21,025 bases of DNA, from positions 1 to 21,025 of the IMG/VR virus record IMGVR_UViG_3300034071_000758; one strand, 5' to 3'. The position numbers were made by a program, and so were the translations under genes. Source of the DNA: a virus. The notes beneath the pieces are model-generated. The model ran no database searches. It worked only from the letters and a program-made list of their open reading frames with translations, and was not told the origin of the DNA. Positions 1 through 7,371 of the stretch are shown piece by piece (the stretch's first letter is position 1; each line of letters opens with the position of its first letter).

Positions 1-1077
1 CAAATAAATTTGCCTACGTTCTCGGAGCGTGGTTCAAAAAAATGGATAAGCTATGGAGAGGACAATTTATATCCTCAATTTATAGCGAGCTTATTTTTGC
101 GTTCAGCGATTAATAGAACGGCAATTCAATCAAAGATAGACGCTACCATTGGCAATGGGTTAAAGACCACGGATGAGGCTTTAAATTACGTTTTAGTGCG
201 TGCGAATCCTATTGATAGTTGGAACGATGTGTTTGAAAAATGCGCACAAGATTATATCACATTTGGTGGGTATGCTTTGAATATAATTTGGAGCAACGAT
301 GGTAAGACAATTAGCGAAATTTATCACTTAGATTTCACAAAGGTAAGAAGTGGTAAGATTGAACCAGGCGAAGATTTACCAAGAGAATATTATTATTCTA
401 CTAATTGGGAAAACTCTAATAAATATAAGCCAACGCAATATGCAACTTATAACCCTACTTTATCATTGGAATGCCCTTCGCAAATTCTTTACGCATTTGA
501 TTATGAACCTGGCAATATCTATTATCCTTTGCCAACGTATGCTGGTTCAATCAATGATATTCAAATTGACATTGAAGTTTCTAAATTTCACATCTCAAAT
601 CTTGCCAATAGTTTGAATCCATCTTTGTTTATTAGCTTAAACAATGGGATCCCAGCGCCCGAAGAACGCAAAGAAATATACGACGAATTAACAATGGCTT
701 ATCGTGGAACTGAAAACGCTGGTAAGGCATTCGTTGCATTTAGCCAAGATAAAGAACATGCGCCCGAAGTAACTCCGATAACAAGTACAAATGACAATTA
801 TTACACTACTTTAGAAACTAGAATTACAACGAGAATCTTAACAGGGCATAGAATTACAAGTCCGTTATTATTAGGACTTTACAATGGTGGTGCTGGCTTT
901 AGCTCGAATGCTGATGAACTTGCGGTTGCGTATGGTCATTTTATAGGAACGTGTATTCGACCAATCCAAAAAAGTATGTTAAGAGTATTCAACAACTTGA
1001 TCCTAAATAGAGGTTACGAAACTGAATTACTTATCACTCCAACAACGATTATAGAACCAACAATAATAGCAGAATAA
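1..1077 (+). CDS. Phage portal protein, 5' truncated by window edge
   Basis: Portal subunit: forms the dodecameric ring at the capsid vertex through which DNA is packaged and to which the neck attaches. The frame is open from base 1 with no stop; the first possible start in the window is a TTG at 10, but the residues before it (Q-I-N) join smoothly to LPTFSERGSKKWISYGEDN, the usual near-N-terminal segment of Bacteroidota phage portals, so the true start probably lies upstream. The segment GEDNLYPQF, followed by a helical region and a conserved C-terminal helix-rich part (ITSPLLLGL, GFSSNADEL), fits the family. The stop overlaps the next ATG by one base (TAATG), indicating translational coupling to the connector gene. 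Assignment is by sequence resemblance, not search. Confidence 0.82.
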   Translation, partial: QINLPTFSERGSKKWISYGEDNLYPQFIASLFLRSAINRTAIQSKIDATIGNGLKTTDEALNYVLVRANPIDSWNDVFEKCAQDYITFGGYALNIIWSNDGKTISEIYHLDFTKVRSGKIEPGEDLPREYYYSTNWENSNKYKPTQYATYNPTLSLECPSQILYAFDYEPGNIYYPLPTYAGSINDIQIDIEVSKFHISNLANSLNPSLFISLNNGIPAPEERKEIYDELTMAYRGTENAGKAFVAFSQDKEHAPEVTPITSTNDNYYTTLETRITTRILTGHRITSPLLLGLYNGGAGFSSNADELAVAYGHFIGTCIRPIQKSMLRVFNNLILNRGYETELLITPTTIIEPTIIAE

Positions 1078-1664
1078 TGGCAGTTACTAATGTACTTTTC
1101 GTATCAGAAACAAAGTTAAAATCATATACATCAATTCATCAATCGGTTAGTCCCGATGACTTACAGCCGTTTATCTTACAGGCTCAAGATATTTATTTGC
1201 AAAATTATCTAGGTGCCACGTTTTACCAAGAGTTACAAACTCAAATAACCAATAACACATTAACGATCCCGAATAAAAAGATACTTGATGACTTTATTGG
1301 AGCGATGTTGTGTAACTATGCTTTATATCATGCTTTGCCGTTTTTGAAATACAAAGTATTTAATAAAAGTATCATGAATAATGATAGCGAAAGTGGTCAA
1401 TCGATTGATTTAGAAGCCTTGAAATTCTTACAAAACGAGGTGCGTAGTGTTGCTGAAAATTACACTAAAATGATGACTACATTTTTGCGCAATAATTTAA
1501 CCGATTATCCTTCTTATAATAGCTTTGATTTCCTTGATGGTATAACTCCCGACAAAGGCACTCCGTATTTCAGTGGATTGCAAACTAATTCGAGCTTCAA
1601 TTTATCAAGACGTAGAATAAACAGACGTGGTGATTGTAACGATTGCAACGGATACGAATATTAA
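1077..1664 (+). CDS. Head-tail connector protein, DUF6712-like
   Basis: A 195-residue protein placed directly after the portal gene, sharing the TAATG overlap. The N-terminal half (VSPDDLQPFILQAQDIYLQ, then NYLGATFYQEL) matches the pattern of DUF6712 proteins of Bacteroidota phages, which occupy the position of gp6-like head-completion adaptors. The rest is predicted helical, with a basic, Cys-containing tail (SRRRINRRGDCNDC) that could contact DNA or neighbouring subunits. The role as an adaptor between portal and tail is inferred from gene position and family resemblance. Confidence 0.7.
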   Translation: MAVTNVLFVSETKLKSYTSIHQSVSPDDLQPFILQAQDIYLQNYLGATFYQELQTQITNNTLTIPNKKILDDFIGAMLCNYALYHALPFLKYKVFNKSIMNNDSESGQSIDLEALKFLQNEVRSVAENYTKMMTTFLRNNLTDYPSYNSFDFLDGITPDKGTPYFSGLQTNSSFNLSRRRINRRGDCNDCNGYEY

Positions 1665-1693
1665 AAAATTTAACTAAAAAACAAATATAAAAA

Positions 1694-1978
1694 ATGATCG
1701 ACAATTCTAAATTCATTATTACTAATGAAGTAATCGTAGACAAGTACGACTTAATAATCCAAGCGGATGTAACTGGAGTGCCAGCTATTTTGCAAATTCA
1801 AAAAGCTAATTATGGTATTGTATTTATTGGACACTATGCTTCGTTAAAATTCTTTATTGATGGTGATAAATTGGTAATTTTAGACAACAACTTTTATGGA
1901 GAATTTTCAGTAAATAATGTAGACGGATTTAACACGGCTCAAGATTTATTAGTTTCTATAAAATCGGGAATTAACTAA
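1694..1978 (+). CDS. Hypothetical phage protein, 94 aa
   Basis: I do not recognise this protein. It is 94 residues, acidic, apparently mostly beta-strand (alternating hydrophobic stretches such as YGIVFIGHYASLKFFIDG), with no signal peptide or membrane segment. The start ATG follows an A-rich tract (acaaatataaaaaATG) typical of this genome. It lies between the head-tail connector and the holin/endolysin genes, so a structural or decoration role is possible but unsupported. Confidence 0.65.
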   Translation: MIDNSKFIITNEVIVDKYDLIIQADVTGVPAILQIQKANYGIVFIGHYASLKFFIDGDKLVILDNNFYGEFSVNNVDGFNTAQDLLVSIKSGIN

Positions 1979-1991
1979 TAAAATATAAACA

Positions 1992-2294
1992 ATGACAAAA
2001 TTAATTTTACAAGCGGGCCAACTAATTGATGTAATTAACTACAATGAAAATCAATACTTTTCTTTAGTTGTTAGTGAAGATTTACCAATGCCAACGGCAA
2101 TCTATAAAGAAGATACATCAATCGGTGTGAACGTTCAAAGATTTATCGTAGATAGCGTAATTATTGCAGTTATAAACACTAGCGAATCATTAACTGATAA
2201 CAATGGTAATGTTTACGAAAGAGTTGAAAGCGCAGCTATCCTTACTGAAAATAATTTTAAACCATTAAAAGAGACAGATGAAGCCGAAAATTAA
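1992..2294 (+). CDS. Hypothetical phage protein, 100 aa
   Basis: Unrecognised 100-residue acidic protein with beta-rich character and an acidic C-terminus (KETDEAEN). It starts 13 bases after the preceding stop, and its 3' end overlaps the holin-like gene by 17 bases, so it belongs to the same structural-to-lysis transcription unit. No catalytic motif is visible. Confidence 0.65.
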   Translation: MTKLILQAGQLIDVINYNENQYFSLVVSEDLPMPTAIYKEDTSIGVNVQRFIVDSVIIAVINTSESLTDNNGNVYERVESAAILTENNFKPLKETDEAEN

Positions 2295-2499
2295 ACATTG
2301 GTACGAAAGTAAAACAATCGTAATGAATATCCTGGTATCAATCACAATGGTAATGGCTTTATTACCGCCATTGTTTATTGACTTGAAACTAGATGAAAAT
2401 TTGACGTTAAGATTGACTGTTCTAGTAGGATTTATAACTAATGTTATTAACATCGGATTACGTTTTATTTCTACTGATAAAATTAAGCGTAATGCCTAA
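2278..2499 (+). CDS. Holin-like small membrane protein
   Basis: A 73-residue protein with two predicted membrane helices (about residues 15-33 and 44-62), separated by a short charged turn (DLKLDENL) and ending in a basic tail (TDKIKRN). The opening KHWYESKTIVMNI and the ending INIGLRFISTDKI resemble the short two-helix proteins often encoded beside phage endolysins. Such proteins make inner-membrane lesions that let endolysin reach the peptidoglycan. The role is inferred from topology plus position two genes upstream of an M15 endolysin. It overlaps both neighbouring genes by a few bases. Confidence 0.6.
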   Translation: MKPKIKHWYESKTIVMNILVSITMVMALLPPLFIDLKLDENLTLRLTVLVGFITNVINIGLRFISTDKIKRNA

Positions 2500-2713
2500 T
2501 TCAATTGTAAGCGCAAAGTTTGATTTAATGCGGTTAAATTTGCCTAAAAATAGTGAGTTTACGCTTGATAACAATACGATTAAGGTAAAGCATAGCGACA
2601 TAACTTTAAAGGCTGAAATTGAAGCGCAAATAAAGAATATAACGGCTTCAATTGGGTGCGAAATAAACGACAAGTCAACAAGCGCAAAAATTAAATTCGA
2701 AGTCAAATTTTAA
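2492..2713 (+). CDS. Hypothetical phage protein, 73 aa
   Basis: Unrecognised small protein. I choose ATG 2492 (overlapping the holin-like gene by 8 bases) over an upstream ATG at 2441, which would overlap by 59 bases and add a hydrophobic stretch read from the shadow of the membrane gene. The product shows alternating polar and hydrophobic residues consistent with beta strands (SEFTLDNNTIKVKHSDITLK) and has one cysteine. Position between holin-like protein and endolysin hints at a lysis accessory role, but nothing in the sequence proves it. Confidence 0.5.
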   Translation: MPNSIVSAKFDLMRLNLPKNSEFTLDNNTIKVKHSDITLKAEIEAQIKNITASIGCEINDKSTSAKIKFEVKF

Positions 2714-2732
2714 TATATATTTTTGTAACAAC

Positions 2733-3209
2733 ATGAAACCGAAAATATTTAGTCCCGCTGAAATGGTAAAGTACTTTGGAAAACCAAATCCACAAGGTAC
2801 TTATTTAACTATGATTGATTTACCATATACAATGTTCTACGATAGGCAACCAGTAAAGCGTATGAGATGTCACAAAAAAGTAGCACAGGCGTTTAAAAAT
2901 GTATTCAATGAATTGTTATCAAGTTACGGAGAAAGAAAGATAAATGAATTGGGAATTAATGACTTCGGTGGTTGTTTTAATTACAGATTAATGAGAGGTT
3001 CAAGAACTAAGTTAAGCGCTCATTCATGGGGTACGGCAATTGATTTGGATCCTAATAGAAATACTCTAAAGGAAACTCATAAAACAGCACGTTTTGCACG
3101 CCCTGACTACAAGGCAATGATTGATATCTTCGAAAAACATGGCTTTGCTTCATTGGGTAGATTAAAAGATAAAGATTGGATGCATTTTCAATATGGTTTA
3201 CCGATATAA
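2733..3209 (+). CDS. M15-family peptidoglycan peptidase (endolysin)
   Basis: A 158-residue D-Ala-D-Ala-carboxypeptidase-like (M15) enzyme that would cut peptide cross-links of the host wall. Zinc ligands are visible: His97 in SAHSWG, Asp104 in GTAIDLD and His151 in DWMHFQY, in the spacing typical of the family. The length fits a single-domain endolysin with no wall-binding domain or signal peptide, so release would need the upstream holin-like protein. It is the last gene before a strong terminator. A TATTTTTG (2718-2725) just upstream resembles a -7 box, but no matching -33 box is present. Confidence 0.85.
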   Translation: MKPKIFSPAEMVKYFGKPNPQGTYLTMIDLPYTMFYDRQPVKRMRCHKKVAQAFKNVFNELLSSYGERKINELGINDFGGCFNYRLMRGSRTKLSAHSWGTAIDLDPNRNTLKETHKTARFARPDYKAMIDIFEKHGFASLGRLKDKDWMHFQYGLPI

Positions 3210-3243
3210 ACTCGTTTTTTTCATAATTAAAATTTAGTGTTTT

Positions 3244-3276
3244 AGGCTCAATGTTTCTACATTGGGCTTTTTTTTT
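3244..3276 (+). terminator. Rho-independent terminator after endolysin
   Basis: An 8-bp stem (GCTCAATG 3246-3253 with CATTGGGC 3260-3267, one G.U pair), a 6-base loop and an immediate run of T residues. It separates the lysis genes from the early genes and precedes a promoter by about 65 bases. Confidence 0.85.
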
Positions 3277-3339
3277 AAAAATTTATAGCCTTTATTCATG
3301 CGCCTTTCAGCGAATTAACAAAAATAATTTGCAAAATAA

Positions 3340-3370
3340 TTTGGTAGTACGAAATGTTAGTATATCTTTG
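3340..3370 (+). promoter_or_regulatory. Bacteroidota-type promoter P1 with overlapping palindrome
   Basis: TTTG (3340-3343), exactly 19 bases, then TATCTTTG (3363-3370), matching the known Bacteroidota housekeeping consensus TTTG-N19-TAnnTTTG. It lies 23 bases before the first early ORF and after the terminator. The -33 region is embedded in TTTGGTA-G-TACGAAA, a near-perfect palindrome shared with P2 (see findings). Confidence 0.75.
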
Positions 3371-3393
3371 TATTCATAAAACAAATAATAATT

Positions 3394-3555
3394 ATGACAA
3401 ACGAAACATTAGAACTAACAAAACAAAACACTAAAAAGATCATGGATTTATTAATGGAATGTATTTTAGATAAAAACATATCTATTGAAGATAGAAATAA
3501 ATACTATTCTGATTATTTACAATTATCTGCAAGTTTATTATTATTATCTAAATAA
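3394..3555 (+). CDS. Small early phage protein, 53 aa
   Basis: A short ORF beginning MTNETLELTKQNTKK and ending SLLLLSK, preceded by promoter P1 and an A-rich AATTATG start context shared with other early genes. The product is predicted helical with a polar N-terminal half and a leucine-rich end. No family recognised. Its position as first gene after P1 is the main support for it being real. Confidence 0.55.
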   Translation: MTNETLELTKQNTKKIMDLLMECILDKNISIEDRNKYYSDYLQLSASLLLLSK

Positions 3556-3566
3556 ATAAACAAGGG

Positions 3567-3591
3567 GTGCGACTTCAACGCACAATTTTTT
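3567..3591 (+). terminator. Small GC hairpin with T-run (attenuator-like)
   Basis: GTGCG (3567-3571) pairs with CGCAC (3579-3583) around a 7-base loop and is followed by AATTTTTT. The stem is only 5 bp, so it may act as a weak terminator or RNA stabiliser between the first and second early genes. Confidence 0.4.
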
Positions 3592-3611
3592 AAAACTTTA
3601 AAAATAAAATT

Positions 3612-3824
3612 ATGATTACACTAACACAACAAACAAGCGCACAAAACACATTAACTCAACACCATTTAGATATGGTTACAATGAATGAAGTTAAGAAAGT
3701 ACATTTAGTATGCCAATTAGAAAGGCTTGAAATTGAGATGCAACAGACAGTTAAGAATTGGGATAAGATTGCATTCTTAAAAACTGATATTTTTAGATTA
3801 AAAAACTACTTAAAAAATAATTAA
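3612..3824 (+). CDS. Hypothetical early phage protein, 70 aa
   Basis: Unrecognised 70-residue protein. Residues about 25-68 look like a long amphipathic helix or short coiled coil (VCQLERLEIEMQQ, then KIAFLKTDIFRLKNYLK), so a small dimeric regulator or adaptor is possible. The start has the AATTATG context. The stop is followed directly by the next gene with one base between. Confidence 0.6.
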   Translation: MITLTQQTSAQNTLTQHHLDMVTMNEVKKVHLVCQLERLEIEMQQTVKNWDKIAFLKTDIFRLKNYLKNN

Positions 3825-3825
3825 C

Positions 3826-4032
3826 ATGCAAATAGTTAACACAACCATCGTAACATCGGTAGCAGAAATTAAAGAGCTCATTCAACATTGTATTATCCAT
3901 AATATTGAAGGTCAGATAAACTTGACATTTGAAGATAGTAAAATAATAGTTAGTGAACCGAGTAAAGAAATAGCGCCCGACTTCATTGTCGACAGATTCC
4001 CACATTCAGATTGTATAGATAATTGTCAATAA
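3826..4032 (+). CDS. Hypothetical early phage protein, 68 aa
   Basis: Unrecognised 68-residue acidic protein with one base between it and the preceding stop. It has two cysteines close to the C-terminus (HSDCIDNC), a spacing that could bind metal, and another mid-protein (QHCIIHN). No known fold assigned. Confidence 0.6.
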   Translation: MQIVNTTIVTSVAEIKELIQHCIIHNIEGQINLTFEDSKIIVSEPSKEIAPDFIVDRFPHSDCIDNCQ

Positions 4033-4039
4033 AATAAAC

Positions 4040-4246
4040 ATGGAAAAAAATAAGAAACTAGGCCGTAAAAGTATTTACATCAATCCTAAAAACAACACGT
4101 TAAAGACGTATAGAAGTAATAATCATAAGCTACTGGATATCGTAAACAAATTGATCCAAAACAAACACAGAATCAATCCTCAAAAGCTAACTGATAAACA
4201 ACGTCAAGACATTAGCGAAACCATTAACGAATTATTATTTATATAA
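4040..4246 (+). CDS. Hypothetical basic early phage protein, 68 aa
   Basis: Strongly basic 68-residue protein (KNKKLGRKSIYINPKNNTLK at the N-terminus) followed by two predicted helices. The charge pattern would suit nucleic-acid binding, but no named domain is visible. Last gene of the P1 unit; promoter P2 begins 16 bases after its stop. Confidence 0.6.
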   Translation: MEKNKKLGRKSIYINPKNNTLKTYRSNNHKLLDIVNKLIQNKHRINPQKLTDKQRQDISETINELLFI

Positions 4247-4261
4247 AAAGTAAAAAATAAT

Positions 4262-4291
4262 TTTGTAGTACAAAACAAAAGCATATATTTG
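4262..4291 (+). promoter_or_regulatory. Bacteroidota-type promoter P2 with perfect palindrome
   Basis: TTTG (4262-4265), 18 bases, then TATATTTG (4284-4291). The -33 box sits inside TTTTGTA-G-TACAAAA (4261-4275), a perfect 7-bp inverted repeat around a central G. The 22 bases 4254-4275 match 3333-3354 of P1 at 20 positions, with identical distance (12 bases) from GTAGTAC to the -7 box. Confidence 0.75.
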
Positions 4292-4320
4292 CAATTCATT
4301 AAACATTAAAAATAAAAATT

Positions 4321-4746
4321 ATGAAAATTAAAACAACAACACAAAAAACAGAGACAGTGGAAATCGAGATTAATTTCCCAACATTCACAAAAGTAGTAGA
4401 TATCCATTCTACAAAATTTTATTGCATTAAAAGTGAAGACGACATCACACGCGTTGAAAAATATAATAGTGGCAGAATCACTACTATTATAAACAAATAT
4501 TATGGCGTTCAAGATGCACTTGCAGAAGGTTTTGAATATGTTACTCAAGATGAATTTATTAAATATTATGAATTAACGATTGACCAATTATATGCAGATT
4601 TATCAGTTATGAAAGCTATGCTACCTAAGCCTGAAAAATTCATGTTACAAGATTTCATTAATGAGATGGCAGAATACGAAGAAAATAGAAAGCAAGATGA
4701 AGAAGGCTTTGAATACGATCCCGAAACTGAATCAATGGTAAGATAA
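4321..4746 (+). CDS. Hypothetical early phage protein, 141 aa
   Basis: First gene after promoter P2, starting in the AATTATG context 30 bases after the -7 box. The 141-residue product is acidic. The N-terminal part (to about 75) looks beta-rich, and the C-terminal part is helical and highly charged (AEYEENRKQDEEGFEYDPE). No family recognised. Placement ahead of the recombination genes suggests an early function such as host takeover or recombination control, which is inference only. Confidence 0.65.
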   Translation: MKIKTTTQKTETVEIEINFPTFTKVVDIHSTKFYCIKSEDDITRVEKYNSGRITTIINKYYGVQDALAEGFEYVTQDEFIKYYELTIDQLYADLSVMKAMLPKPEKFMLQDFINEMAEYEENRKQDEEGFEYDPETESMVR

Positions 4747-4757
4747 TTAATATTAAC

Positions 4758-4773
4758 GGGGGGTAACTCCCCC
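4758..4773 (+). other. G/C hairpin in the leader of the Rad52-like gene
   Basis: Six Gs and five Cs form a 5-bp GGGGG/CCCCC stem (4759-4763 with 4769-4773) around the loop TAACT, 18 bases before the next ATG and just after the palindrome TTAATATTAA (4747-4756). There is no T-run, so it is not a standard terminator. It may be an mRNA-processing or translation-control structure. Confidence 0.45.
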
Positions 4774-4791
4774 ACTAAAAACAAAATAATT

Positions 4792-5478
4792 ATGAATAAA
4801 GAACTAGCAAAACAAACGAAGGCCACAATAACAAGCCTATTCAAACAATTAGATTTGGACGTGGTTCCATTAGAGCAACTAAATGTTATCTTGTCAACAC
4901 CGCCGCCAGCGACCTGGGTAAAACAGCACCCATTTATTAAAGGTTATAACTACCTACCGATTGACAAAGTAGAATACTTACTTCGCAGATGTTTCAAAAA
5001 GTATCAAATCGAAGTTATTAAAACCGCTCAATTATTCAATGCTATTGAGGTAACCGTTCGAGTTCACTACCTTAACCCAGCAACCAACGAGATGATGTAC
5101 CATGACGGAGTGGGCGCACAAGAATTGCAAACTACGAAAGGGAGTGGGAATCTCAATATGGATATGTCAAACGTAAATAAAGGCGCAGTTATGATGGCCC
5201 TACCGATTGCGAAATCAATTGCCATTAAAGACGCATGTGACCACTTTGGCGATTTATTCGGAGCTAACTTGAATAGAAAGGATATAGTGCAATTTACAGG
5301 CGATACGGAGCTATTAAGCGCTGAAGGGGTACACAATAGCAAAGAGAAAGAACGTGTCGAAAAACACATTTTAAATGCGAATAACGTAGATACTTTGATG
5401 CAAGTTGAGAATCTTATCGAGAAATACGAATTAAGAGATATTTATAACGCTAAACACGATTTACTATATGGAAAATAA
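4792..5478 (+). CDS. Rad52-like single-strand annealing protein
   Basis: A 228-residue protein resembling the phage Rad52/Sak-type annealases, which bind ssDNA and pair complementary strands in recombination. Supporting features: the N-terminal segment YLPIDKVEYLLRRCF (54-68), the beta-hairpin core VTVRVHYLNPATNEMMYHDG (88-106 region) and the ending LPIAKSIAIKDACDHFGDLFG (about 137-157), which parallels the Rad52 signature of a conserved Ala-Lys-Ser-x-Ala-Ile-Lys helix followed by G-x-LFG. Its 3' end overlaps the exonuclease gene by 11 bases, the classic annealase/exonuclease pairing. Function is inferred by resemblance plus this pairing. Confidence 0.75.
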   Translation: MNKELAKQTKATITSLFKQLDLDVVPLEQLNVILSTPPPATWVKQHPFIKGYNYLPIDKVEYLLRRCFKKYQIEVIKTAQLFNAIEVTVRVHYLNPATNEMMYHDGVGAQELQTTKGSGNLNMDMSNVNKGAVMMALPIAKSIAIKDACDHFGDLFGANLNRKDIVQFTGDTELLSAEGVHNSKEKERVEKHILNANNVDTLMQVENLIEKYELRDIYNAKHDLLYGK

Positions 5479-6160
5479 AATCTTATTTCGTTGCAGTGGC
5501 GTTGGTTCACTCATGACAGAGCCTAAATTAAAATCCGACAAAGAAGCTGGCAACCTTTCAGAAACAGCCAAAACTTTTGTTGAAGATAAATGGCTATTTG
5601 ATACGTTCGGTTTTTCCGAACTACTCAAAAACGATTACATTGATAAAGGTAACGAATGCGAACAGGACTCAATGGACTTAGTTAGCCAAGTTGTGCCTGG
5701 TGGCTTCCGTTCACGATATAACACAAAGCTACAAAACGAGTATGTTATAGGAACGCCCGACATCGTGTTAACTGATTGTGTTGAAGATATTAAGACTTCA
5801 TGGAATCTTAAAACGTTTTTTAATGCTGAATTAAGCAAGATGTACTTTGCCCAGGCGCAGTGTTATATGTGGCTAACTGGCAAAGAAAAATATCGTTTAA
5901 TTTACGCTTTAGTGCCAACACCTCAACACATGGTCCTAAATGAATGTGAGAAGCTAGCATGGAAGTACGGCAAAAATTATGACAATGAAGACTACATTGC
6001 TCAAACACAACAAATTCAACGTAACAACGATTTGATTAAGGATTTACCTATTGAAAAAAGAGTGAAAGTATTTGCATTTGATTATGATCCTGGCTTCATT
6101 GAAACTTTAAAAACTAAAATCGAGAAAGCTCGAGAATATTACAACACATTAAAATTATAA
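5468..6160 (+). CDS. PD-(D/E)XK (YqaJ/lambda-exo-like) exonuclease
   Basis: A 230-residue nuclease expected to resect dsDNA ends to feed the upstream annealing protein. Core motifs: RCSGVGSLMTEP near the N-terminus, Glu63/Glu65 in NECEQDSM, Asp98 in GTPDIVL, the D-x-K motif D107-I-K109 in VEDIKTSWN, and the Q129/Q131 motif in QAQCYMWLTG. These are in the order of the YqaJ-type restriction-endonuclease fold. The ATG at 5468 lies within the 3' end of the annealase gene, pointing to translational coupling. The length suits a single-domain exonuclease. Confidence 0.83.
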   Translation: MENKILFRCSGVGSLMTEPKLKSDKEAGNLSETAKTFVEDKWLFDTFGFSELLKNDYIDKGNECEQDSMDLVSQVVPGGFRSRYNTKLQNEYVIGTPDIVLTDCVEDIKTSWNLKTFFNAELSKMYFAQAQCYMWLTGKEKYRLIYALVPTPQHMVLNECEKLAWKYGKNYDNEDYIAQTQQIQRNNDLIKDLPIEKRVKVFAFDYDPGFIETLKTKIEKAREYYNTLKL

Positions 6161-6162
6161 TT

Positions 6163-6531
6163 ATGAAAAACGAAATAGAACAACACATTACAAGATTGAA
6201 TGAATATGAAAATACTTTATTCAGCACAATTTGCCAATATGCAAACATTCAGATTGATGACTTAATAGGTCAAAAAAGAAAAAAAAGATTTGTAGACGCA
6301 AGGAAAGCAACCAGTTTTATCTTGAAACAGAAAGGTTATACACATCAACACATCGGAGAGATTATTAGTTTGATTCCAAAAGACCATACAACTATCATGT
6401 ATCATTTTGAAAAAGCGAAAGCTCACTATGACTTGGAACTTGAATTTAGAAATCTAGTTATTATGGTTAAAAATAAGATGAAAGTATTTGAAGACAAACA
6501 AAAAGAATTATCAAATGCAGAAATTAAATGA
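6163..6531 (+). CDS. DnaA domain IV-like DNA-binding protein
   Basis: A 122-residue protein whose central part (about 35-90) resembles the DnaA-box-binding domain IV: an R/K-rich helix (RKKRFVDARKATSFILKQK), a second helix (HQHIGEIISL) and the signature KDHTTIMYHFEKA (73-85), which corresponds to the RDHTTV motif of DnaA. There is no AAA+ ATPase domain, so it cannot be a full initiator. It may recruit replication factors, act as an origin binder or regulate transcription. It starts two bases after the exonuclease stop and precedes the HTH protein with a 17-base overlap. Confidence 0.7.
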   Translation: MKNEIEQHITRLNEYENTLFSTICQYANIQIDDLIGQKRKKRFVDARKATSFILKQKGYTHQHIGEIISLIPKDHTTIMYHFEKAKAHYDLELEFRNLVIMVKNKMKVFEDKQKELSNAEIK

Positions 6532-7003
6532 TTATATAAAAGAGAATCCTCAAATGAAATTAGATCATATATCTAGGTTATACGGAGTGAGTGTTAGTGC
6601 AATAAGCAAACGTAGGAAAACGCTTGGAATTAAGCACGAAACAGGCGAGCTTTGTAAGAAAATAGCATCAATGCTGGATAAAAGAAATATAGAGATAGCT
6701 AACGAATTAAAATGCTGCCAAAGATTGGTTGCATGTGTGAGATTTAAGAACAATAAAGAAAAAAGAATGAATAAAAAAGTAGAATTGAATCCCGAACAAA
6801 TAAAATTAGTAAAGGCAAATTATGATAAGATAAGCATTGATAAGCTCGCAAAATTAGTCGGAGTGACTAAAAGCATATTACGCTCTCGAATGATTGAGAT
6901 GAAGCTATATAATGAGAAAAGCAAGGTTAACTTTTATGGCTACGATTTAGACAATGGCAATGGCTATTTTGATTTAGATAAATATACTAAAATTATGTAC
7001 TAA
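6515..7003 (+). CDS. Putative DNA-binding protein with two helix-turn-helix segments
   Basis: A 162-residue basic protein with two separate HTH-like segments: residues about 14-40 (MKLDHISRLYGVSVSAISKR) and about 108-134 (ISIDKLAKLVGVTKSILRSR). I take ATG 6515 as the start because ATG 6488 would overlap the previous gene by 44 bases; an internal ATG at 6767 just before the second HTH could also start a shorter protein. The tail (GYDLDNGNGYFDLDK) is acidic and aromatic. Probably a phage transcription or replication regulator; the target is unknown. Confidence 0.6.
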   Translation: MQKLNDYIKENPQMKLDHISRLYGVSVSAISKRRKTLGIKHETGELCKKIASMLDKRNIEIANELKCCQRLVACVRFKNNKEKRMNKKVELNPEQIKLVKANYDKISIDKLAKLVGVTKSILRSRMIEMKLYNEKSKVNFYGYDLDNGNGYFDLDKYTKIMY

Positions 7004-7371
7004 TGGATGCAAAATATTTAAAAAGTAACACCGACATCACTCTAATTTTGACATATGCAACGCAGATTAGCAGACTTTGTGAAAATGTTATCTTGGACAT
7101 GCAGTTAACAAAGAATATTAAAAAAGACTTCACGGATGCAATGCAATCAGCTAATAGAATCCACAAGATTATAGCCAGCATTACCAATTACGAAATGCGC
7201 AAAGAGATACATGAGCGAACTACGAACAATTACGATACAGGTGCATTTGATAATATCATGTTTACAATTGGTCAAATGTCGGATCAACAACGTAACTTAG
7301 CAGACGAAGTATTGAGCGAAATATTAAATGGAACTTTAAAAATAAATAGAGATAATGACAATAACGAATGA
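7003..7371 (+). CDS. Hypothetical helical phage protein, 122 aa
   Basis: Unrecognised 122-residue protein predicted to be nearly all helix, with no membrane segment and no catalytic motif. It shares a TAATG junction with the HTH protein and overlaps the methyltransferase by 17 bases, so it belongs to the same operon. Confidence 0.6.
   Translation: MDAKYLKSNTDITLILTYATQISRLCENVILDMQLTKNIKKDFTDAMQSANRIHKIIASITNYEMRKEIHERTTNNYDTGAFDNIMFTIGQMSDQQRNLADEVLSEILNGTLKINRDNDNNE

Noticed and set aside
1310-1316. Extra GTGTAAC copy (and a GTTACAC at 12044-12050)
   Set aside because: Isolated copies within coding regions, without the palindromic or phased arrangement of 10901-11145; taken as background.
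2441-2499. Longer N-terminus (ATG 2441) for the small gene ending at 2713
   Set aside because: It would overlap the holin-like gene by 59 bases and its added residues are hydrophobic shadow sequence; ATG 2492 is more credible.
2718-2725. TATTTTTG as a promoter for the endolysin gene
   Set aside because: Matches the -7 consensus but has no TTTG near -33, and the gene is already part of the upstream unit; T-rich DNA yields such matches by chance.
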